This document shows, piece after piece, positions 47,577-55,302 of a stretch of DNA of 64,000 bases. Numbering within the stretch: the stretch's first letter is position 1; every line of letters starts with the position of its first letter. Source of the stretch: Rhodoluna sp. GTDB taxonomy: Bacteria > Actinomycetota > Actinomycetes > Actinomycetales > Microbacteriaceae. Below the pieces are notes generated by a model. That model ran no database searches and had not been told where the DNA came from. It saw nothing but the letters and a program-made list of their open reading frames with translations. The stretch covers positions 310,001 to 374,000 of the forward strand of contig JAHEDR010000002.1 in assembly GCA_024641095.1 (NCBI GenBank), in the 5' to 3' direction. A program made the position numbers and the translations under genes.

Positions 47577-48302
47577 ATGCTCTTTTTGATTCCGCCTTCT
47601 GAAACCAAGGCAACCGGCGGCGGAGCAATCAATATCACCCAGGCGCACATGACCTTTGGTGGCCTAGACCCAACTCGCGATCAGGTGATTGATGCCTACA
47701 TCAAAGACTCTGGTCATAATTCAATCAAGGCCGCGCCAACCATGCCAGCGATTAATCGCTATACCGGTACCCTGTACGGGGCAATTCATGGCCGTGGCCT
47801 AAAGGGCACTTCATCGGCCAATAACTCGCTCACCACCAGTGAACTTGCTCGCGCCAGAACCATGGTTCTAATTCAGTCAGCGCTATTTGGTGTGATTGCA
47901 GCCACAGATTTAATTCCCGAATACAAAATTTCGCCGAGCAAACTCATTTGCGGAATCAACCTCAAGCGAGTGTGGCCAGAACCGCACAACCAGTTTGCCT
48001 GGTCGAGACTGGCAACCGGCCCGGTGATTGACCTCAGATCACAGGCCTACGTGGATCTTGCTCCACTACCGGCGCAAATAGATGCCTACACGGTTACGGT
48101 TTTTGTGGAGCGAGCCGACGGCACTCGCGAGCAGCTAAATCATTTCAATAAGAAGGCAAAGGGTCAACTGGTGCGCTCAGCGCTCACTTCAGCAAACGAA
48201 CCAAACACAATCGCTGATCTAAAAATATGTGCTAAAAAAGCAGGCCTGACGCTAGAGGTAGAGGGCAAAGAAATTACCTTGATTACAAACGAGGCAACTT
48301 AG
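47577..48302 (+). CDS. yaaA: YaaA/DUF328 family protein
   Basis: A 241-residue protein of the YaaA family, which in E. coli lowers intracellular free iron under peroxide stress and binds DNA. It begins MLFLIPPSETK, the family start, and has the C-terminal NHFNKKAKGQLVR helix motif typical of the fold. The middle YTGTLYGAI and LIQSALFGVI segments also match. Convergent with the exported hypothetical gene, ten bases apart. Confidence 0.85.
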   Translation: MLFLIPPSETKATGGGAINITQAHMTFGGLDPTRDQVIDAYIKDSGHNSIKAAPTMPAINRYTGTLYGAIHGRGLKGTSSANNSLTTSELARARTMVLIQSALFGVIAATDLIPEYKISPSKLICGINLKRVWPEPHNQFAWSRLATGPVIDLRSQAYVDLAPLPAQIDAYTVTVFVERADGTREQLNHFNKKAKGQLVRSALTSANEPNTIADLKICAKKAGLTLEVEGKEITLITNEAT

Positions 48303-48311
48303 GCAGTTTGG

Positions 48312-49442
48312 TTACTTCACCATCGGTGCGATTTCACCAGCTTCAGGCATTTCAATGACCCCGTCTTCGAGGCTAAATACCGGAGTGATCCAACCTTCAT
48401 CAGCAATCAAAATGTGCCCCGGAACCAGCCAGGCATTACCTTGTTTGTCCCAGATCATTAGTTGAGCAGTCTCAGATTTGTTTATGGTGATGTCAATTAC
48501 CTTTGAGGTAACTTCGGGTTGCGATTCGTTTCCAACTGCATCGTCATAGGCTATGGCTCGACCGCCATCTACCGGCTGGTACTTCTGCCAGGTTGATTGC
48601 GCAAGTTGACCCGAGTAACGCCAATCGCTCATTCTAGAAACTGCTGACTTTGCGGAGATAGTCGGAAATGCGCCGCGATCAATTGGTTTCACCGAGTGAC
48701 CTGAAATGCTCGAAATCATTCCATTTGAGCTCCAGCTCACAGACCACTCAATAGGTGATTCCTGGTTTCCGATTTGCATCGAGGCATATGCGGTGCCTCC
48801 CCATTCGCTGGCGAAAGTCTTGATGTCTGTATTTTGAACGTTAAGGCCGGTGGCATTGAATATTGCAACGGCCGTTTCAGACATTTCTTCTTTGGTTGGT
48901 AAGAGCTCCGGAGTTGCCTTTTGTTCAACATAGGTTTGGCAATACTTAGAGCCGTCTTCTGCCAGAGTCCAATCCTGGCATTCGGGGGCAGGGTAGGCGG
49001 CCGGGTTGTTGTACCACCAGTTGCCAGTTCCGCTGTAGTAGATGTTGACCGACTCACCGGTGCCGTCTTTGGAACCTATTGCAAATGCTGGAAACTCCTT
49101 AGTTGAGTATTCCGGCTCATAAACATCGCCGGTAAGACCCATGGTCTTTGCAACGGTTTTCAAAACATCTTGCGGCTGCCCAATAAGTTGAAGTTCAAAA
49201 ACGTGACCGGTGCCCGTATTGTCATCAAGATTTGCCCCGGCCAAATAGTTATAGCTAAACGGGTTTGGCATCATCATCTTGGCGTCTGCCGATTGCTCGA
49301 GACCTGCCTGGGTGGCTGGGCCGGTCTGGCCAAGAGTTATCAGGGGCGACTTAGGCACCAAAGCTCCAGCGCCTAGCGGTAACGCAACCAAAACTGCACC
49401 AATAAAAGTTGATTTTGCGATTCTACCCAGGTCAAACTTCAT
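48312..49442 (-). CDS. Exported protein of unknown function
   Basis: A 376-residue protein with an N-terminal signal peptide or anchor (FIGAVLVALPLGAGALV, about residues 12-28). The rest is soluble, rich in Trp, Tyr, Gly and Asn, with two cysteines (PECQDW and KYCQTY) able to form a disulfide. Segments such as FELQLIGQPQDVLKTVAKTMGL and the two-domain look suggest the structure of lipoproteins or anti-sigma-type sensors seen in Actinobacteria, but I cannot name a family. I start at ATG 49442, giving a normal signal peptide; an in-frame ATG at 49481 would add 13 residues. A perfect dyad lies just upstream. Confidence 0.65.
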   Translation of the reverse strand: MKFDLGRIAKSTFIGAVLVALPLGAGALVPKSPLITLGQTGPATQAGLEQSADAKMMMPNPFSYNYLAGANLDDNTGTGHVFELQLIGQPQDVLKTVAKTMGLTGDVYEPEYSTKEFPAFAIGSKDGTGESVNIYYSGTGNWWYNNPAAYPAPECQDWTLAEDGSKYCQTYVEQKATPELLPTKEEMSETAVAIFNATGLNVQNTDIKTFASEWGGTAYASMQIGNQESPIEWSVSWSSNGMISSISGHSVKPIDRGAFPTISAKSAVSRMSDWRYSGQLAQSTWQKYQPVDGGRAIAYDDAVGNESQPEVTSKVIDITINKSETAQLMIWDKQGNAWLVPGHILIADEGWITPVFSLEDGVIEMPEAGEIAPMVK

Positions 49443-49447
49443 GTTTA

Positions 49448-49464
49448 CAGTCTGCCCCAGACTG
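49448..49464. promoter_or_regulatory. Perfect dyad before the exported-protein gene
   Basis: CAGTCTG-CCC-CAGACTG is a 7-7 inverted repeat directly upstream of the chosen start. The half-site CAGACT sits six bases before the ATG in the place of a -10 box, so it may be an operator over the promoter. Confidence 0.4.
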
Positions 49465-49493
49465 ATGCCAAACCTGGACAAACTCAGGGAACT

Positions 49494-50078
49494 CTAAGCA
49501 AGCTCTTTTCTGCGGAAACAGCCGGGTGCATGGTCGTTGATCATGCCAATAGATTGCATGAGCGCGCACATGGTTGTTGGGCCAACGAAGCTAAAGCCTC
49601 TTGAGCGCAGCTCCTTGCTTATTGCCTCAGATTCTGGGCTTACCGCCAGCCATTCAAAATTTATTGCCGAACTGGTGCGCATTTTTGCCGGGGGAGCAAA
49701 CTGCCATAGAACTTCGCTGAGCGATTCACCGGATTTGCTCATCTCTAGAACTAGGTTTGCATTCTTTATCGCGCTCACAATTTTGGCTCGGTTTCTAATG
49801 ATGCCTGGGTCATTCATCAACCGTTCGATGTCAGACTCAGAAAACTTGGCAACCTTCTTGATGTCAAAGTTTTTGAAGGCTTTTCTAAATCCCTCGCGAC
49901 GCTTAAGAATTGTGATCCAAGACAAACCAGCTTGAAAACCCTCTAGGCAAATGCGCTCAAACATTTCTTGGTCACCAGTTAGCGGAACGCCCCACTCGGT
50001 GTCGTGATAGTGAATGTAGAGTTCATCGTTGCCCGGCCATTGGCAGCGTGTTAAGCCGTCATCGTATTTTCGAATCAC
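49494..50078 (-). CDS. tag: DNA-3-methyladenine glycosylase I
   Basis: A 194-residue Tag-family glycosylase removing 3-methyladenine. Zinc-snap residues are visible in RCQWPGNDELYIHYHDTEWG at the start and HAPGCF at the end, and LEGFQAGLSWITIL and the helix-hairpin region NDPGIIRNRAKI are typical. Its ATG overlaps the ogt stop by four bases, making ogt-tag one alkylation-repair operon. Confidence 0.95.
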   Translation of the reverse strand: MIRKYDDGLTRCQWPGNDELYIHYHDTEWGVPLTGDQEMFERICLEGFQAGLSWITILKRREGFRKAFKNFDIKKVAKFSESDIERLMNDPGIIRNRAKIVSAIKNANLVLEMSKSGESLSEVLWQFAPPAKMRTSSAINFEWLAVSPESEAISKELRSRGFSFVGPTTMCALMQSIGMINDHAPGCFRRKELA

Positions 50079-50587
50079 TTGTAGTCAATTTCTTCAAGCT
50101 TTAGAAGTTGGGTCTTGGTTGAGATGCCGTCGCCGCCAGAGAAACCGGTGATGGTGCCGGTGCTGCCAAGCACGCGGTGGCAACCAATACGAATAGGTAC
50201 CGGGTTTGAGCCAACCGCTCCGCCAACGGCACGAACTGCTGCTGGGTTGCCGATCTTGGTGGCAATCTCGCCATAAGTAAGAGTGCGGCCAAACTTTATC
50301 TTGTCTATCTGCTTCCAGACCGCCTCTTGAAATGGGGTCCCGTGATACTCAACCGGAAAATCCAAAACCTTGAGCTTGCCAGCAAGGTAGTCAAGAATTT
50401 GCTTCTTGGCTTCAATCAAAACTTTGGCTTTACCAGAATCTGCAAGGGCTGGCCCGGCACCGCTTGGTCCTAGGTTTTTTGCCCCCAACATCTCAACGCA
50501 CACAATCTTGTTGTCGCGGGCATAGAGGCCAATCACACCAAGTGTGGACTTAAACGAAAGGTTCGCATCGAATTCAATGTTCTTCAT
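50075..50587 (-). CDS. ogt: Methylated-DNA-protein-cysteine methyltransferase
   Basis: A 170-residue suicide repair protein that takes alkyl groups from O6-alkylguanine onto its cysteine. The active-site motif, usually PCHRV, reads IGCHRVLGSTG; Pro to Gly before the cysteine is a known tolerated change in relatives, though I cannot verify this one. The DNA-binding helix motif TPFQEAVWKQ and the asparagine hinge GNPAAVRAVGGAVGSNPV are present. Start at ATG 50587 with TAGTTT six bases upstream. The bases encoding its N terminus are repeated in inverted orientation just upstream. Confidence 0.92.
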   Translation of the reverse strand: MKNIEFDANLSFKSTLGVIGLYARDNKIVCVEMLGAKNLGPSGAGPALADSGKAKVLIEAKKQILDYLAGKLKVLDFPVEYHGTPFQEAVWKQIDKIKFGRTLTYGEIATKIGNPAAVRAVGGAVGSNPVPIRIGCHRVLGSTGTITGFSGGDGISTKTQLLKLEEIDYK

Positions 50588-50631
50588 GAGTGGAAACTAT
50601 CTTGCCATGAAGTTCGAATTCGATGCGAACC
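50560..50631. repeat. Inverted duplication of the ogt start
   Basis: A 16-base arm beginning GGTTCGCATCG (50560-50575) is matched exactly by its reverse complement at 50616-50631, and CTTCATG (50582-50588) by CATGAAG (50606-50612) nested inside. The first arm is the ogt 5' coding end, so the second arm spells ATGAAG and then the same EFDAN codons on the plus strand. Confidence 0.85.
50588..50599 (-). promoter_or_regulatory. -10 box of a leaderless start for ogt
   Basis: TAGTTT (50599-50594 on the minus strand) six bases from ATG 50587; it lies in the loop of the inverted duplication. Confidence 0.45.
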
Positions 50632-50650
50632 CAATTCGGTGGATAACTGC

Positions 50651-52093
50651 TTACATGTGTTTCATCGCGTGCACCAAGGCCCCACGCAGAATCTGCTCAA
50701 TCTCGTTGAACTGATCCGGGCCAATGGTTAGCGGTGGAGCAAACTGAACTACTGGGTCGCCGCGGTCGTCAGAGCGGCAGAACAGCCCTTCTTCAAACAT
50801 GCGCTGCGAAAGAATTCCATGTAGCAACTTCTCCGATTCTTTATCGGTGAAGGTCTCCTTAGTTTCTTTGTTCTTAACGAGCTCAACAGCCCAGAAATAA
50901 CCGATACCGCGAACGTCACCAACGATTGGCAGGTCCTTTAGTTTTTCTAGAGTTGATTTGAATGCGGCCTGGTTGCGCTGCACATTACCCACAAGATCTT
51001 CTTCGTCGAAGATGTCCAAGTTAGCCAATGCAACCGCACATGAAACCGGGTGACCACTGTAGGTGTAACCGTGAGGGAAGATGTTGGTTCCGTGCTTGAA
51101 CGGCTCAAACAGTTTTTCGGCCAGCAGCAATGCGCCAAGTGGGGCATAGGCCGAGGTCATGCCCTTGGCACACACCAACATGTCTGGTTCAAAGCCGTAA
51201 AGGTTTGAAGCAAACATTGCACCGGTGCGACCAAAAGCGTCAATGGTTTCGTCGGCAACTAAAAGCACATCGTACTTATCGCAGATCTCACGAACGCGAT
51301 CAAAGTAAACCTTTGGTGCGGTGAAGCAGCCACCAGAGTTCTGCACCGGCTCCATGAAGAACGCGGCAACTGTGTCTGGGTCTTCGAACAGAATCATTTC
51401 TTCAATGCGGTCTGCGGCCCAAAGAGCAAATTCCTCTTCGGTGGCAAAGTCGTCTTGAGCGCGGTACCAGTTGGTGTTTGGCACGCGGAATGTGCTTGGC
51501 ACCAATGGTTCGAAGGCTTTTTTCATGGCTGGAATACCGGTCATTGAAAGCGCGCCGTGTGAAGTACCGTGGTAGGCCACTGAACGAGTCAGAACCTTGT
51601 GCTTCATTGGCTTGCCCTGCATCTTGAAGTACTGCTTTGCAAGTTTCCAAGCGGTCTCGTTTGCTTCACCACCACCGGTAGTGAAGAAAACTCGAGTTAG
51701 ATTTTTTGGCGCATAAGACAGCAAGCGCTCAGACAACTCAATGCCCGGCTTGTGTGCGTGCGACCAAAGTGGGAAATAATCCAACTCCTTCATTTGTTTT
51801 GCAGCAGCCTCGGCAAGTTTGTGTCTTCCATGACCTGCGTTTACCGCAAACAAACTTGAAATACCGTCAAAGTACTTCTTGCCGTGCTGGTCCCAAAAAT
51901 GGTGACCGTCTGCGTGGGTGATGATTGGAATTTCACCCTTGGCTGTGTAGAAAGAACTGTGACGAGTAAATTGCAAAAACATATTGTCTTTTGCAGCTTG
52001 CTGCCACTGTGCGTTGGTTGGTTCGGTTCCTGCTCGACGTGCGTCAAGAAGGGGGGTGGCGGTTTCTGTGTTCTTACGATTCCAGATAGCCAT
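50651..52093 (-). CDS. Class III omega-aminotransferase (putrescine/beta-alanine type)
   Basis: A 480-residue PLP aminotransferase of fold type I, class III. PLP lysine is Lys310 in CAKGMTSAYAPLGA; DETIDAFGRTG (Asp281) contacts the cofactor ring; TTGGGEANETAWKLA and AYHGTSHGALS are the phosphate and substrate segments. The N terminus (HSSFYTAKGEIPIITHADG) resembles the putrescine/diamine and beta-alanine:pyruvate aminotransferases. It lies downstream of an Lrp regulator and next to a polyamine importer, so removal of the amino group from putrescine is the likely role; the substrate is inference. AAGAG ribosome site nine bases from ATG. Confidence 0.88.
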   Translation of the reverse strand: MAIWNRKNTETATPLLDARRAGTEPTNAQWQQAAKDNMFLQFTRHSSFYTAKGEIPIITHADGHHFWDQHGKKYFDGISSLFAVNAGHGRHKLAEAAAKQMKELDYFPLWSHAHKPGIELSERLLSYAPKNLTRVFFTTGGGEANETAWKLAKQYFKMQGKPMKHKVLTRSVAYHGTSHGALSMTGIPAMKKAFEPLVPSTFRVPNTNWYRAQDDFATEEEFALWAADRIEEMILFEDPDTVAAFFMEPVQNSGGCFTAPKVYFDRVREICDKYDVLLVADETIDAFGRTGAMFASNLYGFEPDMLVCAKGMTSAYAPLGALLLAEKLFEPFKHGTNIFPHGYTYSGHPVSCAVALANLDIFDEEDLVGNVQRNQAAFKSTLEKLKDLPIVGDVRGIGYFWAVELVKNKETKETFTDKESEKLLHGILSQRMFEEGLFCRSDDRGDPVVQFAPPLTIGPDQFNEIEQILRGALVHAMKHM

Positions 52094-52129
52094 TTGATAT
52101 CACTCTTTACTGTTTTGTTTGCGGGGGAA

Positions 52130-52606
52130 TTATCTGGTTCCCCAGTTGTAAACCTGCTTCGCCACCTTCAAGTACACGAACGTTTCGGTAGAGGTAACTC
52201 CGGGCAGAGTCCGGATTTTTGAATTCAACAGTGCAATGAGTTCGTCATCGTTCTCACACACCACTTCAGCCAAAATGTCGAAGCTGCCAGCGGTCAGGAC
52301 CACGTAGTCCAGTTCTGGCATCGCAGTTAGCTTCTCTGCGATCTCTCGGGTATCGCCGCCACATTTCACACCGATCATTGCCTGGCGATTGAAGCCAAGC
52401 TGAGATGGATCTGTTACGGCAACTACCTGAAGCACTCCCGAGTCAGTGAGCTTCTGTACGCGCTGGCGCACAGCGGCTTCACTAAGACCAACCTTCTTGC
52501 CGATTTCGGCATAGGAACGGCGGCCATCAAACTGCAGCTGTTCGATGATCTGCTTAGAGACCTCATCCAGCTGTTGGCTTGATTTAGTGCGTAAAACTCG
52601 GGACAT
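52130..52606 (-). CDS. Lrp/AsnC family transcriptional regulator
   Basis: A 158-residue regulator with an N-terminal winged helix-turn-helix (about residues 15-60; RSYAEIGKKVGLSEAAVRQRVQKL) and a C-terminal RAM effector domain (about 75-150; GSFDILAEVVCENDDELIALL). Divergent from the aldehyde dehydrogenase and upstream of the aminotransferase, so it probably controls both, with an amino acid or amine as effector. The 144-base gap has dyads that may be its sites. Confidence 0.9.
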   Translation of the reverse strand: MSRVLRTKSSQQLDEVSKQIIEQLQFDGRRSYAEIGKKVGLSEAAVRQRVQKLTDSGVLQVVAVTDPSQLGFNRQAMIGVKCGGDTREIAEKLTAMPELDYVVLTAGSFDILAEVVCENDDELIALLNSKIRTLPGVTSTETFVYLKVAKQVYNWGTR

Positions 52607-52641
52607 ACGACGATTTTGACAGTGAAATGGCCTTTTAGCAA

Positions 52642-52713
52642 ACGAATCCGTAGGTGATTGCCTTTTTGACTACTGATTTGATAGCAAATCGTGATAAATC
52701 GCTTCGGATTCGT
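52642..52713. promoter_or_regulatory. Candidate Lrp operator region
   Basis: Two dyads lie between the divergent starts: ACGAATCCG (52642-52650) with CGGATTCGT (52705-52713), and inside them GATTTG-ATAG-CAAATC (52675-52690). AT-rich dyads of this size and spacing suit Lrp-type octamers that wrap DNA. The link to this regulator is inferred from position. Confidence 0.5.
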
Positions 52714-52738
52714 GATATTGAGCCCCAATTTTGGTGAT

Positions 52739-52750
52739 TAGAATCGCAAT
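52739..52750 (+). promoter_or_regulatory. -10 box of a leaderless start for the aldehyde dehydrogenase
   Basis: TAGAAT at 52739-52744, six bases before ATG 52751. TTGAGC (52718-52723) is a possible -35 at 15 bases. Confidence 0.5.
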
Positions 52751-54181
52751 ATGCGCGAACTCAAGAACTTCATTAATGGTGAATCTGTAGCCTCAAAATC
52801 TGGTGCAACCAGCGAGGTAATCAACCCGGCTACCGGCAAGGCCTACGCCACGGCTCCGGTTTCAAGTGCCGCAGACGTGGACACCGCCTTCAAGGCAGCC
52901 GAAACCGCCTTCGAGACCTGGGGCAATTCCACCCCGGCCGAGCGCCAGTTGGCTTTGTTCCGAATTGCCGATGCCCTCGAGGCTCGTGCCGAGGAATTTG
53001 CCGATGTTGAATCGGAGAACACCGGAAAGCCTCGCAGCACCCTGGTGGAATACGAGATTGCTCCGGCTGTTGATCAGATTAGATTCTTTGCCGGTGCCGC
53101 AAGAAACCTTGAGGGCAAGGCAGCGGGCGAGTACCTAGCCGATCACACATCATGGATTCGCCGCGAGCCGATTGGTGTTGTGGGTCAGGTTGCTCCGTGG
53201 AACTACCCGCTAATGATGGCCATCTGGAAGTTTGCGCCTGCGATTGCCGCGGGTAACACCACTGTGCTTAAGCCAAGCGACACCACTCCGGCATCAACCA
53301 TTTTGCTTGCCCAGATGGCTGCCGAGTTTTTGCCAAAGGGTGTGCTGAACGTGGTTGCCGGTGATCGCGATACCGGACGCGCGATGATCGAAAACGAAAT
53401 TCCGCAATTGGTTTCAATCACCGGTTCTGTGCGCGCGGGTATGGAAGTTGCCAAGTCGGCAGCGGCCGACCTAAAGCGTGTTCACCTAGAGCTAGGTGGC
53501 AAGGCGCCAGTAATTGTTTTTGCCGATGCAGATTTGAAGAAGGCGGCAGCGCAGATTGCCATCGCCGGTTTCTTCAACGCGGGTCAAGACTGCACCGCGG
53601 CAACTCGCATCCTGGTTCACGAATCAGTGCTCGATGAATTTTTGGCGCTACTAAAGGCCGAGACAGCCGCCAACGCAATTGCCGGTGACCCATCGCGCGA
53701 TGACATTTTGTTTGGCCCGGTAAACAATGCCAACCAGCTTGAGCGAGTTCAGGGATTCATCGACCGCTTACCAAGTCACGCCAACCTGGAGCAGGGCGGC
53801 AAGCGCATTGGCACCGACGGCTACTTCTTAGAGGCAACCATCTTGTCTGGTTTCAAACAAACCGATGAGCACATTCAGAATGAGATCTTTGGCCCGGTAG
53901 TTACTGTGCAAAAGTTCAAGGACGACGAAGAGGCTCTGCGCTGGGCAAATGGCGTGAAGTACGGCTTGTCATCGTCGGTGTGGACTCAGAACCACAGCCG
54001 CGCGATGCGCTTCTCGAAGAGCCTGAACTTTGGTTGCGTTTGGATCAACACACACATTCCTTTGGTTGCCGAAATGCCTCACGGTGGATTCGGTCACTCG
54101 GGTTATGGCAAAGACCTTTCGGCCTACGGCTTCGAGGACTACACCCGCATTAAGCACGTAATGAGTTACATCGGGGAGTAA
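52751..54181 (+). CDS. Aldehyde dehydrogenase, likely gamma-aminobutyraldehyde type
   Basis: A 476-residue NAD(P)-dependent aldehyde dehydrogenase. Catalytic residues are Cys281 (NAGQDCTAATR) and Glu247 (LELGGKAP); PWNYPLMM and ITGSVRAG bind the cofactor. GQDCTA and the overall motif set are those of PatD/PuuC-like aminobutyraldehyde or betaine aldehyde dehydrogenases. With the aminotransferase opposite, the polyamine importer and gabT, oxidation of 4-aminobutanal to GABA is the most likely reaction. No succinate semialdehyde dehydrogenase is seen in the window. Confidence 0.88.
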   Translation: MRELKNFINGESVASKSGATSEVINPATGKAYATAPVSSAADVDTAFKAAETAFETWGNSTPAERQLALFRIADALEARAEEFADVESENTGKPRSTLVEYEIAPAVDQIRFFAGAARNLEGKAAGEYLADHTSWIRREPIGVVGQVAPWNYPLMMAIWKFAPAIAAGNTTVLKPSDTTPASTILLAQMAAEFLPKGVLNVVAGDRDTGRAMIENEIPQLVSITGSVRAGMEVAKSAAADLKRVHLELGGKAPVIVFADADLKKAAAQIAIAGFFNAGQDCTAATRILVHESVLDEFLALLKAETAANAIAGDPSRDDILFGPVNNANQLERVQGFIDRLPSHANLEQGGKRIGTDGYFLEATILSGFKQTDEHIQNEIFGPVVTVQKFKDDEEALRWANGVKYGLSSSVWTQNHSRAMRFSKSLNFGCVWINTHIPLVAEMPHGGFGHSGYGKDLSAYGFEDYTRIKHVMSYIGE

Positions 54182-54199
54182 TCCACAGATTCTGCTGAG

Positions 54200-55195
54200 T
54201 TGGGCTTGAGGCTGTTGCTTCAGGCCCACACTCTTTTAATGCAAGTAGCTTGGCTGATTCCATCGGTGTTGTTTGGTGCCTACCTTGGCGTCAGCACGGG
54301 CGCATGGCACATGCTGGTCATGAGCGCTGGAACTGCCCTGGTGTGGGTCGTGATTAAGAAATACAACGAGGCACACGAGGTGGACCTTGGCGATCCAGTT
54401 ACCTTTATTGATGGCCAGGTCTGGATAGGTGACTTGCAGTTGCCCAAGTACGAACTGTTCTGGAAGAAGAAGTGGCACGCACTCGTATATGCGGCTTATA
54501 AAGCCCGAGACGAGCAACCCAAATTCCAACTTGATCTTGAGCTTGAGGCAGATGCCGGGCACGGGGTGATCATTGGTCCCACCGGCTCGGGTAAGAGTGA
54601 ATTGCTCAAGCTGATTCTGCACGAGCTTTTGCAGCGGCAACCGGACTGCCACTTGACCCTGGTTGATTTCAAAGGTGGGGCAACATTCAACCGATACGCG
54701 GGCTTGCCTCAGGTAAAGGTGATGGCAAGCGATATAGATGGGCATGACCCCCAGGAGCTTTGGCAATCGGTGCGTGCTGAGATTGGCAGGCGCGAGTTGG
54801 CTCTGGCGACCAGGGGAGTCTCCCGAATCGAGGACCTCAACAAGTTTGGTCTTCCCACGCCAAGGCACTACATCTTTATAGATGAGCTGGCCACCGCGCT
54901 CGCCGAATCCCCGCTGGCTAACTCCGCCCTGACCGCGGTTGCCGCCCGAGGTCGCTCGCTGGGCATTCACCTGTTGGCAGCAACTCAGTCGGCCCAGGGC
55001 ATTCCGCGGGCAATGCTTACCAACTTGCGGGCAAGAATCGCGCTCGCCGAAGCCGACCCAATCGAGCTTGCTCAACTCAACCTCAAGCGCCCCTCGGCTC
55101 AACCGGCACCACCCAAAGGTTGGGCTCAGGGAATATTGCTCAAACCTGGCCAATCAGGTTCATATTTCAATTTCCCAATCGGTGCCATGTTTTGA
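54200..55195 (+). CDS. Orphan EccC/FtsK-SpoIIIE-like membrane ATPase
   Basis: A 331-residue protein with two predicted N-terminal membrane helices (about 15-30 and 36-53), a short beta-rich stretch, and one FtsK/SpoIIIE ATPase domain. Walker A is GPTGSGKSELL (residues 126-136), followed by LVDFKGGATF, a sequence characteristic of type VII secretion EccC ATPases, then Walker B YIFIDE (about 224-229) and the sensor LGIHLLAATQS. EccC proteins normally carry three or four such domains; this has one. No WXG100 protein or other secretion component is in the window. The start is uncertain (TTG 54200 or ATG 54239). It lies 18 bases after the dehydrogenase and may be cotranscribed. Confidence 0.72.
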   Translation: MGLRLLLQAHTLLMQVAWLIPSVLFGAYLGVSTGAWHMLVMSAGTALVWVVIKKYNEAHEVDLGDPVTFIDGQVWIGDLQLPKYELFWKKKWHALVYAAYKARDEQPKFQLDLELEADAGHGVIIGPTGSGKSELLKLILHELLQRQPDCHLTLVDFKGGATFNRYAGLPQVKVMASDIDGHDPQELWQSVRAEIGRRELALATRGVSRIEDLNKFGLPTPRHYIFIDELATALAESPLANSALTAVAARGRSLGIHLLAATQSAQGIPRAMLTNLRARIALAEADPIELAQLNLKRPSAQPAPPKGWAQGILLKPGQSGSYFNFPIGAMF

Positions 55196-55266
55196 TTTCA
55201 CCACCCAGATTTTGTGGCAGGATTTCCTTAGATGCGTGAACCTGGCGTGTCCGGTTGTGTTGGTAG

Positions 55267-55281
55267 GACCTAGACGGTCCC
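55267..55281. promoter_or_regulatory. Dyad upstream of the polyamine importer
   Basis: GGACC-TAGAC-GGTCC, 8 bases before the AAGGAG ribosome site (55290-55295 region) of the binding-protein gene. It may be an operator or leader hairpin. Bases 55196-55302 otherwise show no gene. Confidence 0.4.
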
Positions 55282-55302
55282 TCTATCTAAGGAGTCACGG
55301 CA

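Noticed and set aside
50607-50720. Possible small gene MKFEFDANP starting in the second arm of the inverted repeat
   Set aside because: The similarity to the Ogt start comes from the inverted duplication, and the rest overlaps the aminotransferase antisense with no protein-like pattern.
54236-55153. A 305-codon open frame on the minus strand, opposite the EccC-like gene
   Set aside because: It is the shadow of a gene with clear Walker motifs and shows no recognisable domain or ribosome site.
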